DNA from: Sphingomonas faeni
GTDB taxonomy: Bacteria > Pseudomonadota > Alphaproteobacteria > Sphingomonadales > Sphingomonadaceae
Assembly (NCBI RefSeq): GCF_023195535.1
Contig: NZ_JALPNF010000001.1
Span: forward strand, 1-64,000
Direction: 5' to 3'
DNA length: 64,000 nucleotides
In this document: positions 25,481-34,566 of the stretch, piece after piece
Numbering within the stretch: the stretch's first letter is position 1
How the letters are laid out: the number at the start of each line of letters is the position of its first letter
Position numbers and translations under genes: made by a program
The notes under the pieces: generated by a model
Database searches by the model: none
Seen by the model: only the letters and a program-made list of their open reading frames with translations
What the model was told of the DNA's origin: nothing

Positions 25481-27755
25481 TCGATCGGCATCCGCCGGCC
25501 AGACGATAACGATACCGACCGGCAGCTTGCGGAGTTCGCTCGATGCACTGGCGCGCCAGACCGGGATCTCGATCGGCATGGCGGGCGCGCTGCCGGATCT
25601 CCGCGTCCGGCGGGTCGATCGTGCGAGAGACGTCACGGAAGCGTTGCGCCGGATGTTGGCGGGCAGTCGCCTCCGCGCCGTCCGCGTCGATACAAGGACA
25701 TGGCGCATCGAACAGGCGCCGGTTCCTGTCCGCGCACGCGCACCCGAACACGCCGGTTCGCCGGTCCCCGAACTTGCCGCTGGCGATATCGTCGTCATCG
25801 CGAGCAAGCGCGACGAACGCCTGTCCGATCTGCCCGCATCGATCAGCATCGCCGGCAATGCCGCACTCGGCCGGCTCGCGGGGCACCGGGGGCTGGTCGA
25901 CGTCATGGCAACTACCGACAGCGCCTTCTCAACCAATCTCGGCCCCGGGCGCGACCGCATTTTCCTGCGAGGGATCGCCGACAGTGCGTTCAACGGCACA
26001 AGCCAGTCGCTCGTCAGCCTGTACCTCGACGACGCACGGATCGGCTACGCCTCGCCGGATCCCGACCTGCGCCTCGTCGACGTCGATCGGGTCGAGGTGC
26101 TGCGAGGGCCGCAGGGCACGCTCTACGGGACCGGCGCGCTGGGGGGCGTGGTGCGGATCGTCACGACCGCGCCCGATCTGGAGACATTCGCCGCGAGCGC
26201 TGCGGTCGAGGGGACCGGGATCGCCAATGGCGCACAGGGCGGTGCCGTCGACGCCACGCTCAACGTGCCGATCGTCGCCGATACGCTGGGCTTGCGCGCG
26301 TCCGCTTGGGTCGAGACGATGCCGGGCTGGATCGACGATACCGGCCGCGATCGGCGCGACGTCAACCGGACGCGTCGGATCGGTGGTCGTGCCGCGATGC
26401 GCTGGGCGATCGGCGACGGCTGGTCGGCGACGCTGAGCGGGGTCGCGCAACGGATCGACGCGCGCGACAGCCAATATGCAACCAGCGGCCTGTCGCGCGC
26501 GACCCGGATCGCCGAACCCCAGGACAATGACTTCACGTCAGGGTCGCTGACGATCAAGGGTCCGGTCGGGAAGTTCGAGGTGCAGGCGACGACCGCCTAT
26601 GTCGACCAGGAATTCGGCAGCAGCTATGATGCCAGCATCCTGGCGCCATCGCTAGCCGTGTCCGCCCCGCTCGCCTATATCGAGGATCGGTCGGCGAGCC
26701 TGGTGTCGCAGGAAGTGCGGGTCAGCGATCCGACCGCGCGACACCCTTGGATCTTGGGTGCGACGATCCTGCATTCGACAAGCCGCCTCGATGGCCGTTT
26801 CATCCCCATCGGCGGTACCGCGACGATCGCCGCGCGCCGCGACGAGGAGGACGTGACCGATATCGCGGTATTCGCCGAGGGCACGCAGCGACTGAGCGAC
26901 GCGCTCGATTTCAAACTCGGCCTGCGCGGCTTCTCGACCGTCAGCCATCTCGAACAGCGTGGTTCGAACAGCGACCGTGAAAACGCCAATCGCATCGGCG
27001 TCACGCCGAGCGCCACGCTGAGCTGGCATCGCGACGATCTCGGCCTGATCTGGTTGCGCTATGCCAGCGCGGTCCGCCCCGCCGGGATCAGCAGGACCGC
27101 GGTACGGACCGATCGGCGTATACCCGGCGACGAACTGCAAAGCGTGGAACTCGGGTGGCGCGTCAGTCTTCTTGGGACCCGCCTTAAGCTGCAAGGCGCG
27201 CTGTTCGGATCGACCTGGGAGCATCTGCGCAGCGACACGGTGGGCGAGGACGGGCTGCTCGGCACCGTCGATGCAGGCAACGCGATCAATTTTGGCATCG
27301 AACTCGGCGGCCGTATGACACTGGCCTCGGTATCGCTCGACTTCGGGACCACGCTGCAGCGCGCGCGGTTGACGTCGTCCTCCTCGACGACAGGGCTGGA
27401 CCGAGACGATCGCCGCCTGCCCGTGGTACCCGACATATCCGCGCGTCTGACGGCATCGAAAAATTTCAACGCGTTCCGGCTGCCCTCGACCCTCTACGCC
27501 ACCGCGCGCTATTCGGGCCGAACGCGGTTGAGTTTCGATCCTTTCCTCGACCGTCCCGCGGGCAATTACGCGACGATAGATGCCGGCGCATCGATCGATC
27601 GCGGTGCAGCACGATGGTCGATCGACGTTACGAATATCCTAGAGAGTCGTGGCAACAGCTTCGGGTTCGGGAATCCGTTCACGCTAGCCGCCGCCACCCA
27701 GACCGTGCCGATCCGGCCGAGAGCTGCGACGCTGCGGCTGGCAATCGGCTTTTGA
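25377..27755 (+). CDS. TonB-dependent outer-membrane receptor with STN domain
   Basis: 792 residues from 25377. Signal peptide reading through AFAASMASCIWAAPAHA; starting at 25377 or 25383 keeps its basic n-region although it overlaps fecR by about 100 bp. STN signalling domain near 40-105 (TIPTGSLRSSLDALARQTGISI), TonB box-like DIVVIASKR, plug with VEVLRGPQGTLYGTGALGGVVRIVT, then a 22-strand barrel ending in LRLAIGF. Receptor of the iron-complex or glycan transducer class; ligand not evident. Its STN domain links uptake to FecR and the sigma factor. Confidence 0.9.
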   Translation: MVMDRGSSISFGRYCRYAFAASMASCIWAAPAHADRSASAGQTITIPTGSLRSSLDALARQTGISIGMAGALPDLRVRRVDRARDVTEALRRMLAGSRLRAVRVDTRTWRIEQAPVPVRARAPEHAGSPVPELAAGDIVVIASKRDERLSDLPASISIAGNAALGRLAGHRGLVDVMATTDSAFSTNLGPGRDRIFLRGIADSAFNGTSQSLVSLYLDDARIGYASPDPDLRLVDVDRVEVLRGPQGTLYGTGALGGVVRIVTTAPDLETFAASAAVEGTGIANGAQGGAVDATLNVPIVADTLGLRASAWVETMPGWIDDTGRDRRDVNRTRRIGGRAAMRWAIGDGWSATLSGVAQRIDARDSQYATSGLSRATRIAEPQDNDFTSGSLTIKGPVGKFEVQATTAYVDQEFGSSYDASILAPSLAVSAPLAYIEDRSASLVSQEVRVSDPTARHPWILGATILHSTSRLDGRFIPIGGTATIAARRDEEDVTDIAVFAEGTQRLSDALDFKLGLRGFSTVSHLEQRGSNSDRENANRIGVTPSATLSWHRDDLGLIWLRYASAVRPAGISRTAVRTDRRIPGDELQSVELGWRVSLLGTRLKLQGALFGSTWEHLRSDTVGEDGLLGTVDAGNAINFGIELGGRMTLASVSLDFGTTLQRARLTSSSSTTGLDRDDRRLPVVPDISARLTASKNFNAFRLPSTLYATARYSGRTRLSFDPFLDRPAGNYATIDAGASIDRGAARWSIDVTNILESRGNSFGFGNPFTLAAATQTVPIRPRAATLRLAIGF

Positions 27756-27758
27756 GCG

Positions 27759-28298
27759 TCAGAACTGCATCGCCACGTCGATGCCGCCACCGCCCGATCC
27801 TGCCCAGGGCGTGAGGCGGACGCGGTCGTCGCGCCGCGAAGTCAGCAGAAACCCGCTCGCGCCGCCGATCACCGCGCCGGCGAGGACGTCGTGGACATAA
27901 TGCTTGTCGGCGCGGATGCGCGCGACGCCGACGAACGACGCGACCAGCAAAGCGGGCAGTCCCGCCTCCCAGCCATAGCGCTTCTCGAGCGAGGCGGCCG
28001 CGGCGAACGAGATCGAGGTGTGGCCCGACGGAAAGCTCTTGTCGTCGCTGCGATCCGGGCGGCGCTCGTGGATCAGTTCCTTCAGCGCGAACGTCGTACC
28101 GCCCGCGACGAGCATGCTGGCCCCCGCTTCGAGATCGCCGCGCCAGTCGGCCTGGATCGCCGGCACGCCCAGCGCCGCGCCGACGAGAAGGTCGCGACCG
28201 ACATCGCTGGCAGTGGCCCAGCCTTTCGGATCCGCCGTCGCGGGGGATGCCCATGCTACCGGGGCGAGGACAGCCATTAGGGCAATCGTGATCTTCAT
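27759..28298 (-). CDS. PAP2-family phosphatase
   Basis: 179 residues with signal peptide (MAVLAPVAWASPATA-DP). The three acid-phosphatase motifs are present: KELIHERRPDRS (KxxxxxxRP), FPSGHTS (PSGH) and GVARIRADKHYVHDVLAG (RxxxxxHxxxD). It acts on lipid phosphates such as phosphatidate or undecaprenyl pyrophosphate at the membrane or in the periplasm. It is the last gene of the minus-strand operon from 32978, overlapping the methyltransferase stop by ATGA, and ends 3 bp from the convergent receptor gene. Confidence 0.88.
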   Translation of the reverse strand: MKITIALMAVLAPVAWASPATADPKGWATASDVGRDLLVGAALGVPAIQADWRGDLEAGASMLVAGGTTFALKELIHERRPDRSDDKSFPSGHTSISFAAAASLEKRYGWEAGLPALLVASFVGVARIRADKHYVHDVLAGAVIGGASGFLLTSRRDDRVRLTPWAGSGGGGIDVAMQF

Positions 28299-28921
28299 TC
28301 CGTTCGGTCCTTCATGAGCGGTGGTTTCTCCAGCGTTGCGAGCAGGCCGGCAACGCCGAACCCCGCATCGACGGTCGCGATCATCGCGGTGGGTCCGAGC
28401 ATCGCGCGGAGATCGGCCTCGTCGAACAGCCGGTGGGTGCCACTGTCGCCGAGCCCAATGCGACGGAGTGAGCCTGCGGTCGTGACGTAGAGCGCGAGCC
28501 GTCCGCTGGGCCGCAACACCCGCATGAGTTCGGCGAGCACCGCGCGGTCGTCGTGCCAGAAATAGGCGACGTTTGCGGCCAGGATCCGGTCGACGCTCGC
28601 CTCGGGAAGCGGGATTTCGGTGAACGATGCGCGGAAGACGGTCGCAGCCGGGTGACGCCGGCCGGCTGCGTCGAGCATGTCCGGCGAATGGTCGAGGCCG
28701 TACACGTGGCCGCAGCCCGCAGCCGCCGACAGCGCACGGATCGCGTCGCCGGTGCCGCAGCCGAGATCGAGCGCGACGTCGCCCTTCCGGACGCCGAGCG
28801 CGTCGATCGCGAGCCGGGTCGGGCGACGGTTCGCGACGCGCATCGCCTGCCCGACGATCCGGCCACCCAAACCGCTCGGACTCGCGAGCTGTCGCCCGAG
28901 CGCCGCGGCGAACGCGGTCAC
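28295..28921 (-). CDS. SAM-dependent class I methyltransferase
   Basis: 208 residues from GTG at 28921. SAM motif I is VALDLGCGTGDAIRAL, followed by VYGLDHSPDMLDAA, FTEIPLPEASVDRILAANVAYFW and ELMRVLRPSGRLALYV, the standard UbiE/methyltransferase-11 fold. The substrate is unknown; a small lipid or natural product would suit the operon. It overlaps the TPR gene (GTGA) and the PAP2 gene (ATGA). Confidence 0.88.
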   Translation of the reverse strand: MTAFAAALGRQLASPSGLGGRIVGQAMRVANRRPTRLAIDALGVRKGDVALDLGCGTGDAIRALSAAAGCGHVYGLDHSPDMLDAAGRRHPAATVFRASFTEIPLPEASVDRILAANVAYFWHDDRAVLAELMRVLRPSGRLALYVTTAGSLRRIGLGDSGTHRLFDEADLRAMLGPTAMIATVDAGFGVAGLLATLEKPPLMKDRTE

Positions 28922-29577
28922 GCCGTCTTGAGCTTCGCGTTGATCTTGCCCAGCAACGCGCGCATTTCCGCGCGACGTCCCGCATCCCAGACCGGCCGCG
29001 CGCTGTTCAAGGGTGCCTGGAGACCGCGCAGGACATATTGCTTCGCCTGCGCCGGATGTCCCTCGTCGTTGAGGAAGTCGGCGTAGAAGAAGTTGTTGTC
29101 GAGCCCGTTCGGATCCTGCTTCAGCGCCGCCTCGAGCAGTGCGCGTGCCTTTGCGGTATTGCCGAACCCGATCGGGAAGCCGGGCACACGGTAATAGAGG
29201 ACGCCGAGGCTCATCTTGACGCCGCCATCGGCCACGTTCGGATCGATGCTCTGCGCCTTTTCGAGGATGTCGCGGGCGGATCGGGCGAAGCCGAGCTGTC
29301 GCAGAACGCTCGCCCGGGCCGCCTCCTCGCTGACCACGATGCCCTGCCACAGCAGCGGTTCGGCATGGCCGGGATAGCGTGCGGAGACCTGTGCGGCCTG
29401 GCCGGCGAGCACGTCCAGCTGGCGATATTGCTCGTTCCGGTCGGCGACCTGGTAGCGGATATGTGCCCATTGATCGTTGATCCGGCGCACCGCGGCATCC
29501 ATCGCCGGGTTGTTGCTGGCACTGGCCGAGCCCGCGAGAGCCAGCGCGGCGAAAGCGAGAAAATAGCGGACGGTCAT
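28918..29577 (-). CDS. Secreted TPR-like protein
   Basis: 219 residues with signal peptide (FLAFAALALAGSASA-SN). Helical-repeat segments such as EPLLWQGIVVSEEAARASVLRQLGFARSARDILEKAQSIDP, ARALLEAALKQDPNGLDNNFFYADFLNDEGHPAQAKQYV look like tetratricopeptide repeats that would bind a partner in the periplasm. No enzyme motif. Overlaps the SDR stop and the methyltransferase start. Role in the operon unknown, possibly a scaffold. Confidence 0.75.
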   Translation of the reverse strand: MTVRYFLAFAALALAGSASASNNPAMDAAVRRINDQWAHIRYQVADRNEQYRQLDVLAGQAAQVSARYPGHAEPLLWQGIVVSEEAARASVLRQLGFARSARDILEKAQSIDPNVADGGVKMSLGVLYYRVPGFPIGFGNTAKARALLEAALKQDPNGLDNNFFYADFLNDEGHPAQAKQYVLRGLQAPLNSARPVWDAGRRAEMRALLGKINAKLKTA

Positions 29578-30353
29578 GAAAGGGCTCCTGAAGGATTGTC
29601 CTGGAATAGGCCGCGCGCCGTCAGCACTTGGCCTGCGAGGCCGCGGTCGACGAGGCGCGGCACCATCGCGTTGAGCTGGGTAAAGACGCGTTCGGGCAGG
29701 CCGATCGATACGTCGCGCTCGCGCCGCTCGATCGCGCGGAGGATGCGGTCGACGACGGTTGCGGGATCGTCCGCGGTCATCTTGGTTAGCGTCATGAAAC
29801 GCTCGATCGTCGCGGTGTTGAAGCCGGTCCTGACCGCGCGCGGCGCAACGTGCGTGACCGCGATGCCGCGTCCGCCGAGTTCGCGGCGCAGCGCCTGGCT
29901 GAGCCCCTTCAGCCCGGCCTTCGCGCTCGAATAGGCGGTGAAATAGGGGTAGGGGACCGCGCCCATTACCGAGCCGATATTGACGATCTGGCCGTCGCCG
30001 CGTGCGACCATCTGCGGCACGACGGCGCTGGCGAGGACCGCCGGCGCGACAAGGTTGACGGCGTAGCCGAGCGCGATACCGGTCGCACCCTGCCGCTCGA
30101 ACGGGCCGAAATGTTGCAGACCTGCGACGTTGGCGAGGATGTCGATGTGACGGTCGCCGAGGTGCGTGGCGAGATCGGCAAGGGCTTCCGGATCGGCGAG
30201 GTTCGCAACGATATGATCGTCGCACGCATCGGACGGGACGCGGTCTACTCCCGTGACATGTGCGCCGCACAGGCGCAGCCGTGCCGCGAGCAGGCCGCCA
30301 ATCCCGCCCGCCGCGCCGGTCAGAACGATGCGGCGACCCTCAAGCGGTGACAC
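29574..30353 (-). CDS. Short-chain dehydrogenase/reductase
   Basis: 259 residues from GTG at 30353, which overlaps the upstream fusion gene by 14 bp. Rossmann motif VLTGAAGGIGG, NVAGL (NAG equivalent), catalytic Ser in IVNIGSVMG and YSSAKAG (YxxxK). It oxidises or reduces a carbonyl/alcohol with NAD(P)H. The tail (RAIERRERDVSIGLPERVF) resembles SDRs acting on lipid substrates. Part of the haemolysin/ligase/diiron operon. Confidence 0.88.
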   Translation of the reverse strand: MSPLEGRRIVLTGAAGGIGGLLAARLRLCGAHVTGVDRVPSDACDDHIVANLADPEALADLATHLGDRHIDILANVAGLQHFGPFERQGATGIALGYAVNLVAPAVLASAVVPQMVARGDGQIVNIGSVMGAVPYPYFTAYSSAKAGLKGLSQALRRELGGRGIAVTHVAPRAVRTGFNTATIERFMTLTKMTADDPATVVDRILRAIERRERDVSIGLPERVFTQLNAMVPRLVDRGLAGQVLTARGLFQDNPSGALS

Positions 30354-32445
30354 ACGTGGCCTCCAGTTCGATTCCGGCGAACAGCGCACCGAACAGGCCG
30401 AACATCGCGTTGGCCATCGCGACGATCGCACGCTGGTCGTCGGCATCGTCGATCCGGTTCATCAGCTTTTCGAAGAAGACCATGTGCTCTTGGTCGAGCG
30501 CACCGTGCGAGGTCAGGTAATGGAACGCGTCGTCGGGCAGGCCGAGCGCCGCCTGGACCGCGCCTGCGCCATGGCTCGCCATCGCGATGCTGGTGCCCTC
30601 AAGGACATAGACCATGCCGAAGAACGCGGCCGGCTTGCCGTTGCGGACCGTGTCGTAGGCGTATTCGACCATCGCGCGCGTCGCTGGCGAGGGCGCGCGG
30701 CTGGCGGCGAGGCTGTCGCCGCCAGCCGCCTCGATATCCTCGAGGATCCAGAATTCGTGGCCGGTCTCCTCCTCGATATACTCGTCGAGCGCGGCAACGA
30801 GGATAGGGCGGTGCGCCAGTCGGGCGCGTGCCTCTTCCATCAACGGAACGGTGTGGCGGACGTGGTGGAACGCCTCAGTGAGGTAGGCGATATAGTCGGC
30901 GCGCGTGATCCGGCCGGTCATCCCGGCGACGAGCTGCGGCGTCATCGCAAAGCGCGCCTGGGCCTCGCGAGTTTCGGCGACGAGGCGGTTGAAGAAGGGC
31001 TGTTCGGACGAAGCGTGATCCATCGAAATCTCCTGGGCGGGATAGGCTGTGTCGATCGCGGCGCGGCGCAGGCGGCCGTTGCCGGTGAGAAGTCCCGTCG
31101 CGGGGGTGAACGGGGGGACGACCTGCCAGTCCGCGATACGCGCATAGGCAGGGAGCGCGTGGTTGGCGGCAGCGACTGCGGCTGCGACATCCGCGCCCGG
31201 CGCCGACGGGACGAGCAAGGCGTCGAGCGTCGCGCGCCCATCGCCGCGCACCATCGCCTGAAGGATCGCGGGCTGGCGCGTCAGTCTCCCCTCGACCCAT
31301 TCGGGCGAGATGTTGCGACCGTGGCTGATCACGATCAGCGCCGACTTGCGCCCCTCGATCCAGAGCCGTCCGGCGTCGTCGATCCGTCCAAGATCGCCGG
31401 TCGCGAGCGGGCCGGGAGCGCGCGGTGCGCCGACCGTGCCGAGGAACAGCGGCCCGTCGATCAGGATCTCGCCGTCGTCGGCCAGCTGGAGGGTATTGGC
31501 GCCTATGCTCCGGCCGACGCTGCCGCGCGATGCCGGATCGCCGTCGTCGAGGGCGACGACCGAGGCGCATTCAGTGAGGCCGTAGCCCTGGCGTACCGGC
31601 AGTCCCAGGTCCGCCGCGGCGTTGAGCAGCAGCGGATCGATCCGCGCACCGCCGACGGCGACTAACGTCAGGCGCGGCAACCTGATGCCGGTCGCGCGCA
31701 TCGCCGCGACGAGGCCGGCGAGATATTCGGGCACGAGAATCAGCGACGTGATCGCCTCACGATCGATCGTGCCGAGGATCGCCATGACGTCCGGGCGGAA
31801 CGGATCGGCCATGCCGACCGCGGACTGCGGCAGCGCGACATAGGTGCCGCCCGCCAGCATCGTCGCGTGCAAGCCGGCAACGGTTTCGAGCAGGATGCCC
31901 GGCGGCAATATCGGCAAATGCCGCCCGGCATGATGCATGCCGAGCGTCCCGACCACCGCCTGCGCGACCCCGAAGAGATGGTCGCGCGACAGGCAGATGC
32001 CCTTAGGATCACCGGTCGATCCCGAGGTGAAGGTAATGCGGGCAGTGCCCTCGGGCAGGCTGCGATCGGGCCGGCCGGAGTGGTTCTCGCGCATTTCAAG
32101 GCTCGGTTCGGCATCGAGCGACAGTATCGCCGGCCCCGAGAACAGCATCTCCGCACCCGCTGCATCGAGTGCGTGATTGGTCTGCGCGGGCGTGAAGAAC
32201 GGCGGTAGCGGGATCGTGGCTATGCCCGCTTCGAGCAGCGCGAGATCGAGGACGGATTCGCCGACGCCCTGATCGAGCTGGATCGCGACCGGGCGGCCAT
32301 CGCCGAACCGCGTCGCCAAGTCCTCCGCCAGCAGCGGGAGGACGCGTGCGAGCGTCGCCCAGGTCATCGGCGTCGCGCCGTCGATGGCGATCGCACCGGG
32401 CCGGCGTTCGGCATGGCCGCGGATCGCGTCGAGCAGCCGGGTCAT
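30340..32445 (-). CDS. Fusion: AMP-forming acyl-adenylating enzyme + haem-oxygenase-like diiron domain
   Basis: 701 residues in one uninterrupted frame. Residues 1 to about 474 are an ANL adenylating enzyme: P-loop ITFTSGSTGDPKG, GYGLTECA, TGDLGRIDDAGRLWIEGRK. At the A10 position the sequence is LTGNGRLRR, with Arg where most family members have catalytic Lys. Residues 475-701 are an iron-containing redox enzyme fold with likely metal ligands in YIEEETGHEFW and LDQEHMVFFEK, like haem-oxygenase-like diiron oxidases. Elsewhere I know these as separate proteins. An internal ATG at 31023 has its own strong ribosome-binding site, so two products are possible. ATG at 32445 overlaps the haemolysin-like gene. 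Confidence 0.82.
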   Translation of the reverse strand: MTRLLDAIRGHAERRPGAIAIDGATPMTWATLARVLPLLAEDLATRFGDGRPVAIQLDQGVGESVLDLALLEAGIATIPLPPFFTPAQTNHALDAAGAEMLFSGPAILSLDAEPSLEMRENHSGRPDRSLPEGTARITFTSGSTGDPKGICLSRDHLFGVAQAVVGTLGMHHAGRHLPILPPGILLETVAGLHATMLAGGTYVALPQSAVGMADPFRPDVMAILGTIDREAITSLILVPEYLAGLVAAMRATGIRLPRLTLVAVGGARIDPLLLNAAADLGLPVRQGYGLTECASVVALDDGDPASRGSVGRSIGANTLQLADDGEILIDGPLFLGTVGAPRAPGPLATGDLGRIDDAGRLWIEGRKSALIVISHGRNISPEWVEGRLTRQPAILQAMVRGDGRATLDALLVPSAPGADVAAAVAAANHALPAYARIADWQVVPPFTPATGLLTGNGRLRRAAIDTAYPAQEISMDHASSEQPFFNRLVAETREAQARFAMTPQLVAGMTGRITRADYIAYLTEAFHHVRHTVPLMEEARARLAHRPILVAALDEYIEEETGHEFWILEDIEAAGGDSLAASRAPSPATRAMVEYAYDTVRNGKPAAFFGMVYVLEGTSIAMASHGAGAVQAALGLPDDAFHYLTSHGALDQEHMVFFEKLMNRIDDADDQRAIVAMANAMFGLFGALFAGIELEATCVTA
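31021..31035 (-). promoter_or_regulatory. Internal ribosome-binding site and in-frame ATG inside the fusion gene
   Basis: On the minus strand CAGGAGATTTCGATG puts AGGAG 6 nt before an in-frame ATG (31023-31021), exactly where the diiron domain begins (MDHASSEQPFFNR). No stop codon separates the two domains. A separate 227-residue redox enzyme can thus be made from 30340-31023. Confidence 0.6.
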
Positions 32446-32978
32446 GCGCGTGCACCCCGGTCCAGCCGCGCTCGGCACGCGGCGATGTCGCCCGCACACA
32501 CCACCGGGTCGGTCTGGTAATAGCGTCCCCAGGTCGAGCTCGCGTCGCCAAGCGCCTCGATCCGCGCGGGGGCGAGTTCGATCAACTCGAGACCCAGGCG
32601 CGCGAACATCGACCGCAACGGCCGGGTCAGCACCGCGACCGCGACATCCGCCTGACCGGCGAGTGCCGCTGCCGCCTCGTGCCACAGGGTCATCGTCGCG
32701 CCGGGGCGTTGCGAAGCATGGTCGCCGAGCTCGACGATCCGCGCACGGGGTACTGGTCGCCCGAACCGTTCGGTCAACAGCACCTCGATCGGGCGGTCGA
32801 GATACCCCTCGAGAAACAGCGCGCCGACATCGGCGAGGCGGTAGCCCAAGGTCGCCTGCGGCAAATCGGGCGCACCGACGGTCAGATAGGTCGGATAATC
32901 GCTTGCAGGGATGGCCCCGTGCACGGCAGCGTAACGGTCATGGATCAGCGCGATCAGCGCGGCGTCGTGCATATGCAT
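32442..32978 (-). CDS. Thermostable-haemolysin (delta-VPH)-like protein
   Basis: 178 residues, no signal peptide. DRYAAVHGAIPASDYPTYLTVGAPDLPQATLGYRLADVGALFLEGYLDRPIEVLL...RARIVELGDHASQRPGATMTLWH matches the T_hemolysin family as I remember it, whose fold is related to GNAT and LuxI-type acyltransferases. The haemolysin name is historical; an acyltransferase role is an inference. It is the first gene of the operon and sits 144 bp from the Fur-box palindrome. Confidence 0.75.
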   Translation of the reverse strand: MHMHDAALIALIHDRYAAVHGAIPASDYPTYLTVGAPDLPQATLGYRLADVGALFLEGYLDRPIEVLLTERFGRPVPRARIVELGDHASQRPGATMTLWHEAAAALAGQADVAVAVLTRPLRSMFARLGLELIELAPARIEALGDASSTWGRYYQTDPVVCAGDIAACRARLDRGARA

Positions 32979-33121
32979 CCTCCCAGATGCAGGTGGGACG
33001 CCGCCCGCGTGTCACGTCCTCAGTCCAGCCTGCCGAAAAGATATTATTTATTGCAGACTTGATGGAGGACAGCGCCGGCGATCGACGATTTCGTCGTCCC
33101 TTTCACAGAGGCCGGACGAAC

Positions 33122-33142
33122 AATTGATACTCATTATCAATT
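33122..33142. promoter_or_regulatory. Fur-box-like palindrome
   Basis: AATTGATA-CTCAT-TATCAATT is a perfect 8-bp-arm inverted repeat with a 5-bp spacer, closely resembling the GATAATGATNATCATTATC Fur consensus. It lies in the 331-bp divergent region between the haemolysin-like operon (minus) and the DUF3833 operon (plus), 144 and 168 bp from the two start codons. The surrounding DNA at 33037-33060 is AT-rich and promoter-like. Nothing else coding is seen between 32979 and 33309. Confidence 0.65.
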
Positions 33143-33309
33143 TTGCGTGCGTAGATCGGTACCATGAACTTGAGTTTAGGTAACGGACGATGGCGCAAGG
33201 ATTGCCGATAGCTTAGATATGGGCAGTGGGCACAGTAACGGGCGCTGCAATCGCGCCTGTTCGTGCTGGACCATCCGACGACCTCGCGTTCCTGCCGAAA
33301 GCCCTTCCG

Positions 33310-33837
33310 ATGATACCGTTCTTGACCTCGAGGCCAGTCGTAGCGGTAGCACTCGCCTTGCTCGTCTCGGCCTGTGCGGGCTCTCCACCCGTGGCCAACA
33401 CTACCGGTGTCGCGCCGCGCTTCGTCGCCGAGCGCTTCTTCGCAGGTCGCCTAGACGGGGACGGCACACTCAAGATCGTGCTGCACGCGCCGACTACGAC
33501 GCACGTGACCAGTGTCGGTCGTGTCGGCGCCGATGGGATACTGCGGCTCGACCAGCATATCGAACAGCAGGGCAAGCCCGCACGCGACCGGCAGTGGCAG
33601 ATCCGTTCGCTCCGCGACGGGCGCTATGCGGGTACGCTGACCGATGCCTCGGGTCCGGTGACGGGGGAGGTCGAGGGCAATCGGCTGCACCTCGGTTTTC
33701 CGATGAAGGGCGGCAAGCGCGTCGACCAGTGGCTGACGCTGTCGGCCGACGGGCAGGTCGCGCAAAACCATTTGATCGTCTGCAAGCTGGGCGTCATCGT
33801 CGCGACGCTCGAGGAAACCATCAGGAAGCTGCCATGA
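33310..33837 (+). CDS. DUF3833-type lipoprotein
   Basis: 175 residues from ATG 33310. Lipobox LLVSAC with hydrophobic leader, then a small lipocalin-like beta protein: RFVAERFFAGRLDGDGTLKIVLH, RQWQIRSLRDGRYAGTLTDASGPVTGEVEGNRLHL and QNHLIVCKLGVIVATLEETI. This pattern fits DUF3833, for which no function is established. It overlaps the VIT-family gene by ATGA. Confidence 0.72.
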   Translation: MIPFLTSRPVVAVALALLVSACAGSPPVANTTGVAPRFVAERFFAGRLDGDGTLKIVLHAPTTTHVTSVGRVGADGILRLDQHIEQQGKPARDRQWQIRSLRDGRYAGTLTDASGPVTGEVEGNRLHLGFPMKGGKRVDQWLTLSADGQVAQNHLIVCKLGVIVATLEETIRKLP

Positions 33838-34526
33838 GCAGCCCTAGCGAACGCCATCTCGTCTCGCGGACCGGCTGGTTGCGTGCGGCGGTGCTCGGGG
33901 CGAACGACGGCATCGTCTCGACCGCCAGCCTGATCGCGGGCGTCGCGGCGTCGGGCGCGACGACCGGCGCGGTGCTGGTCGCGGGGTCGGCGGCGATGGT
34001 CGCGGGCGCGATGTCGATGGCGGCGGGCGAGTATGTCTCGGTCAGCTCGCAGGCGGACAGCGAAGCCGCCGACTTGGCGCGCGAACACGCCGAGCTCGCC
34101 AGCGACTGGGCGCACGAGCATGACGAACTCGCACAGATCTACGTCGCGCGCGGGCTAGATCTTACGCTCGCGCATCAGGTGGCCGAGCAGTTGATGGCGC
34201 ATGACGCGATCGGGGCGCACGCGCGTGACGAGCTGGGCATTTCCGAAATCGTCATGGCCCGCCCGGTCCAGGCGGCGTTCGCGTCGGCGGTCAGCTTCGT
34301 CACCGGCGCGGTCGTGCCGCTCGCGGTCGTGGCACTCGCACCGACCTCGCACCGGCTGGTCGTAGTGATCGGCGCGACGCTGGTCTGTCTCGCGATCCTC
34401 GGCGTGGTGGGCGCGAGGGCAGGGGGCGCCCGGCCGCTGCGCCCAGCGATCCGCGTGCTGCTGTGGGGCGCGGCGGCGATGGCGGCGACCGCCGGGATCG
34501 GGCATCTCGTCGGGACCGCGGTATGA
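33834..34526 (+). CDS. VIT1/CCC1-family transporter
   Basis: 230 residues. LRAAVLGANDGIVSTASLIAGVAASGAT is the hallmark first helix, followed by AGAMSMAAGEYVSVSSQADSE and a cytoplasmic helical loop (REHAELASDWAHEHDELAQIYVARGL), then three further helices. The family exports Fe(II) or Mn(II) from the cytosol. Its position beside the Fur palindrome and divergent from an iron-enzyme operon supports an iron link. Confidence 0.9.
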   Translation: MSSPSERHLVSRTGWLRAAVLGANDGIVSTASLIAGVAASGATTGAVLVAGSAAMVAGAMSMAAGEYVSVSSQADSEAADLAREHAELASDWAHEHDELAQIYVARGLDLTLAHQVAEQLMAHDAIGAHARDELGISEIVMARPVQAAFASAVSFVTGAVVPLAVVALAPTSHRLVVVIGATLVCLAILGVVGARAGGARPLRPAIRVLLWGAAAMAATAGIGHLVGTAV

Positions 34527-34566
34527 GCGTCATGCCCTATGCCGAGGCCAGCCACCGGAGACCGCG

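Noticed and set aside
27759..28985. Apparent 408-residue protein
   Set aside because: Only the C-terminal 179 codons from ATG 28298 are PAP2; the upstream part is a shifted reading of the methyltransferase gene.
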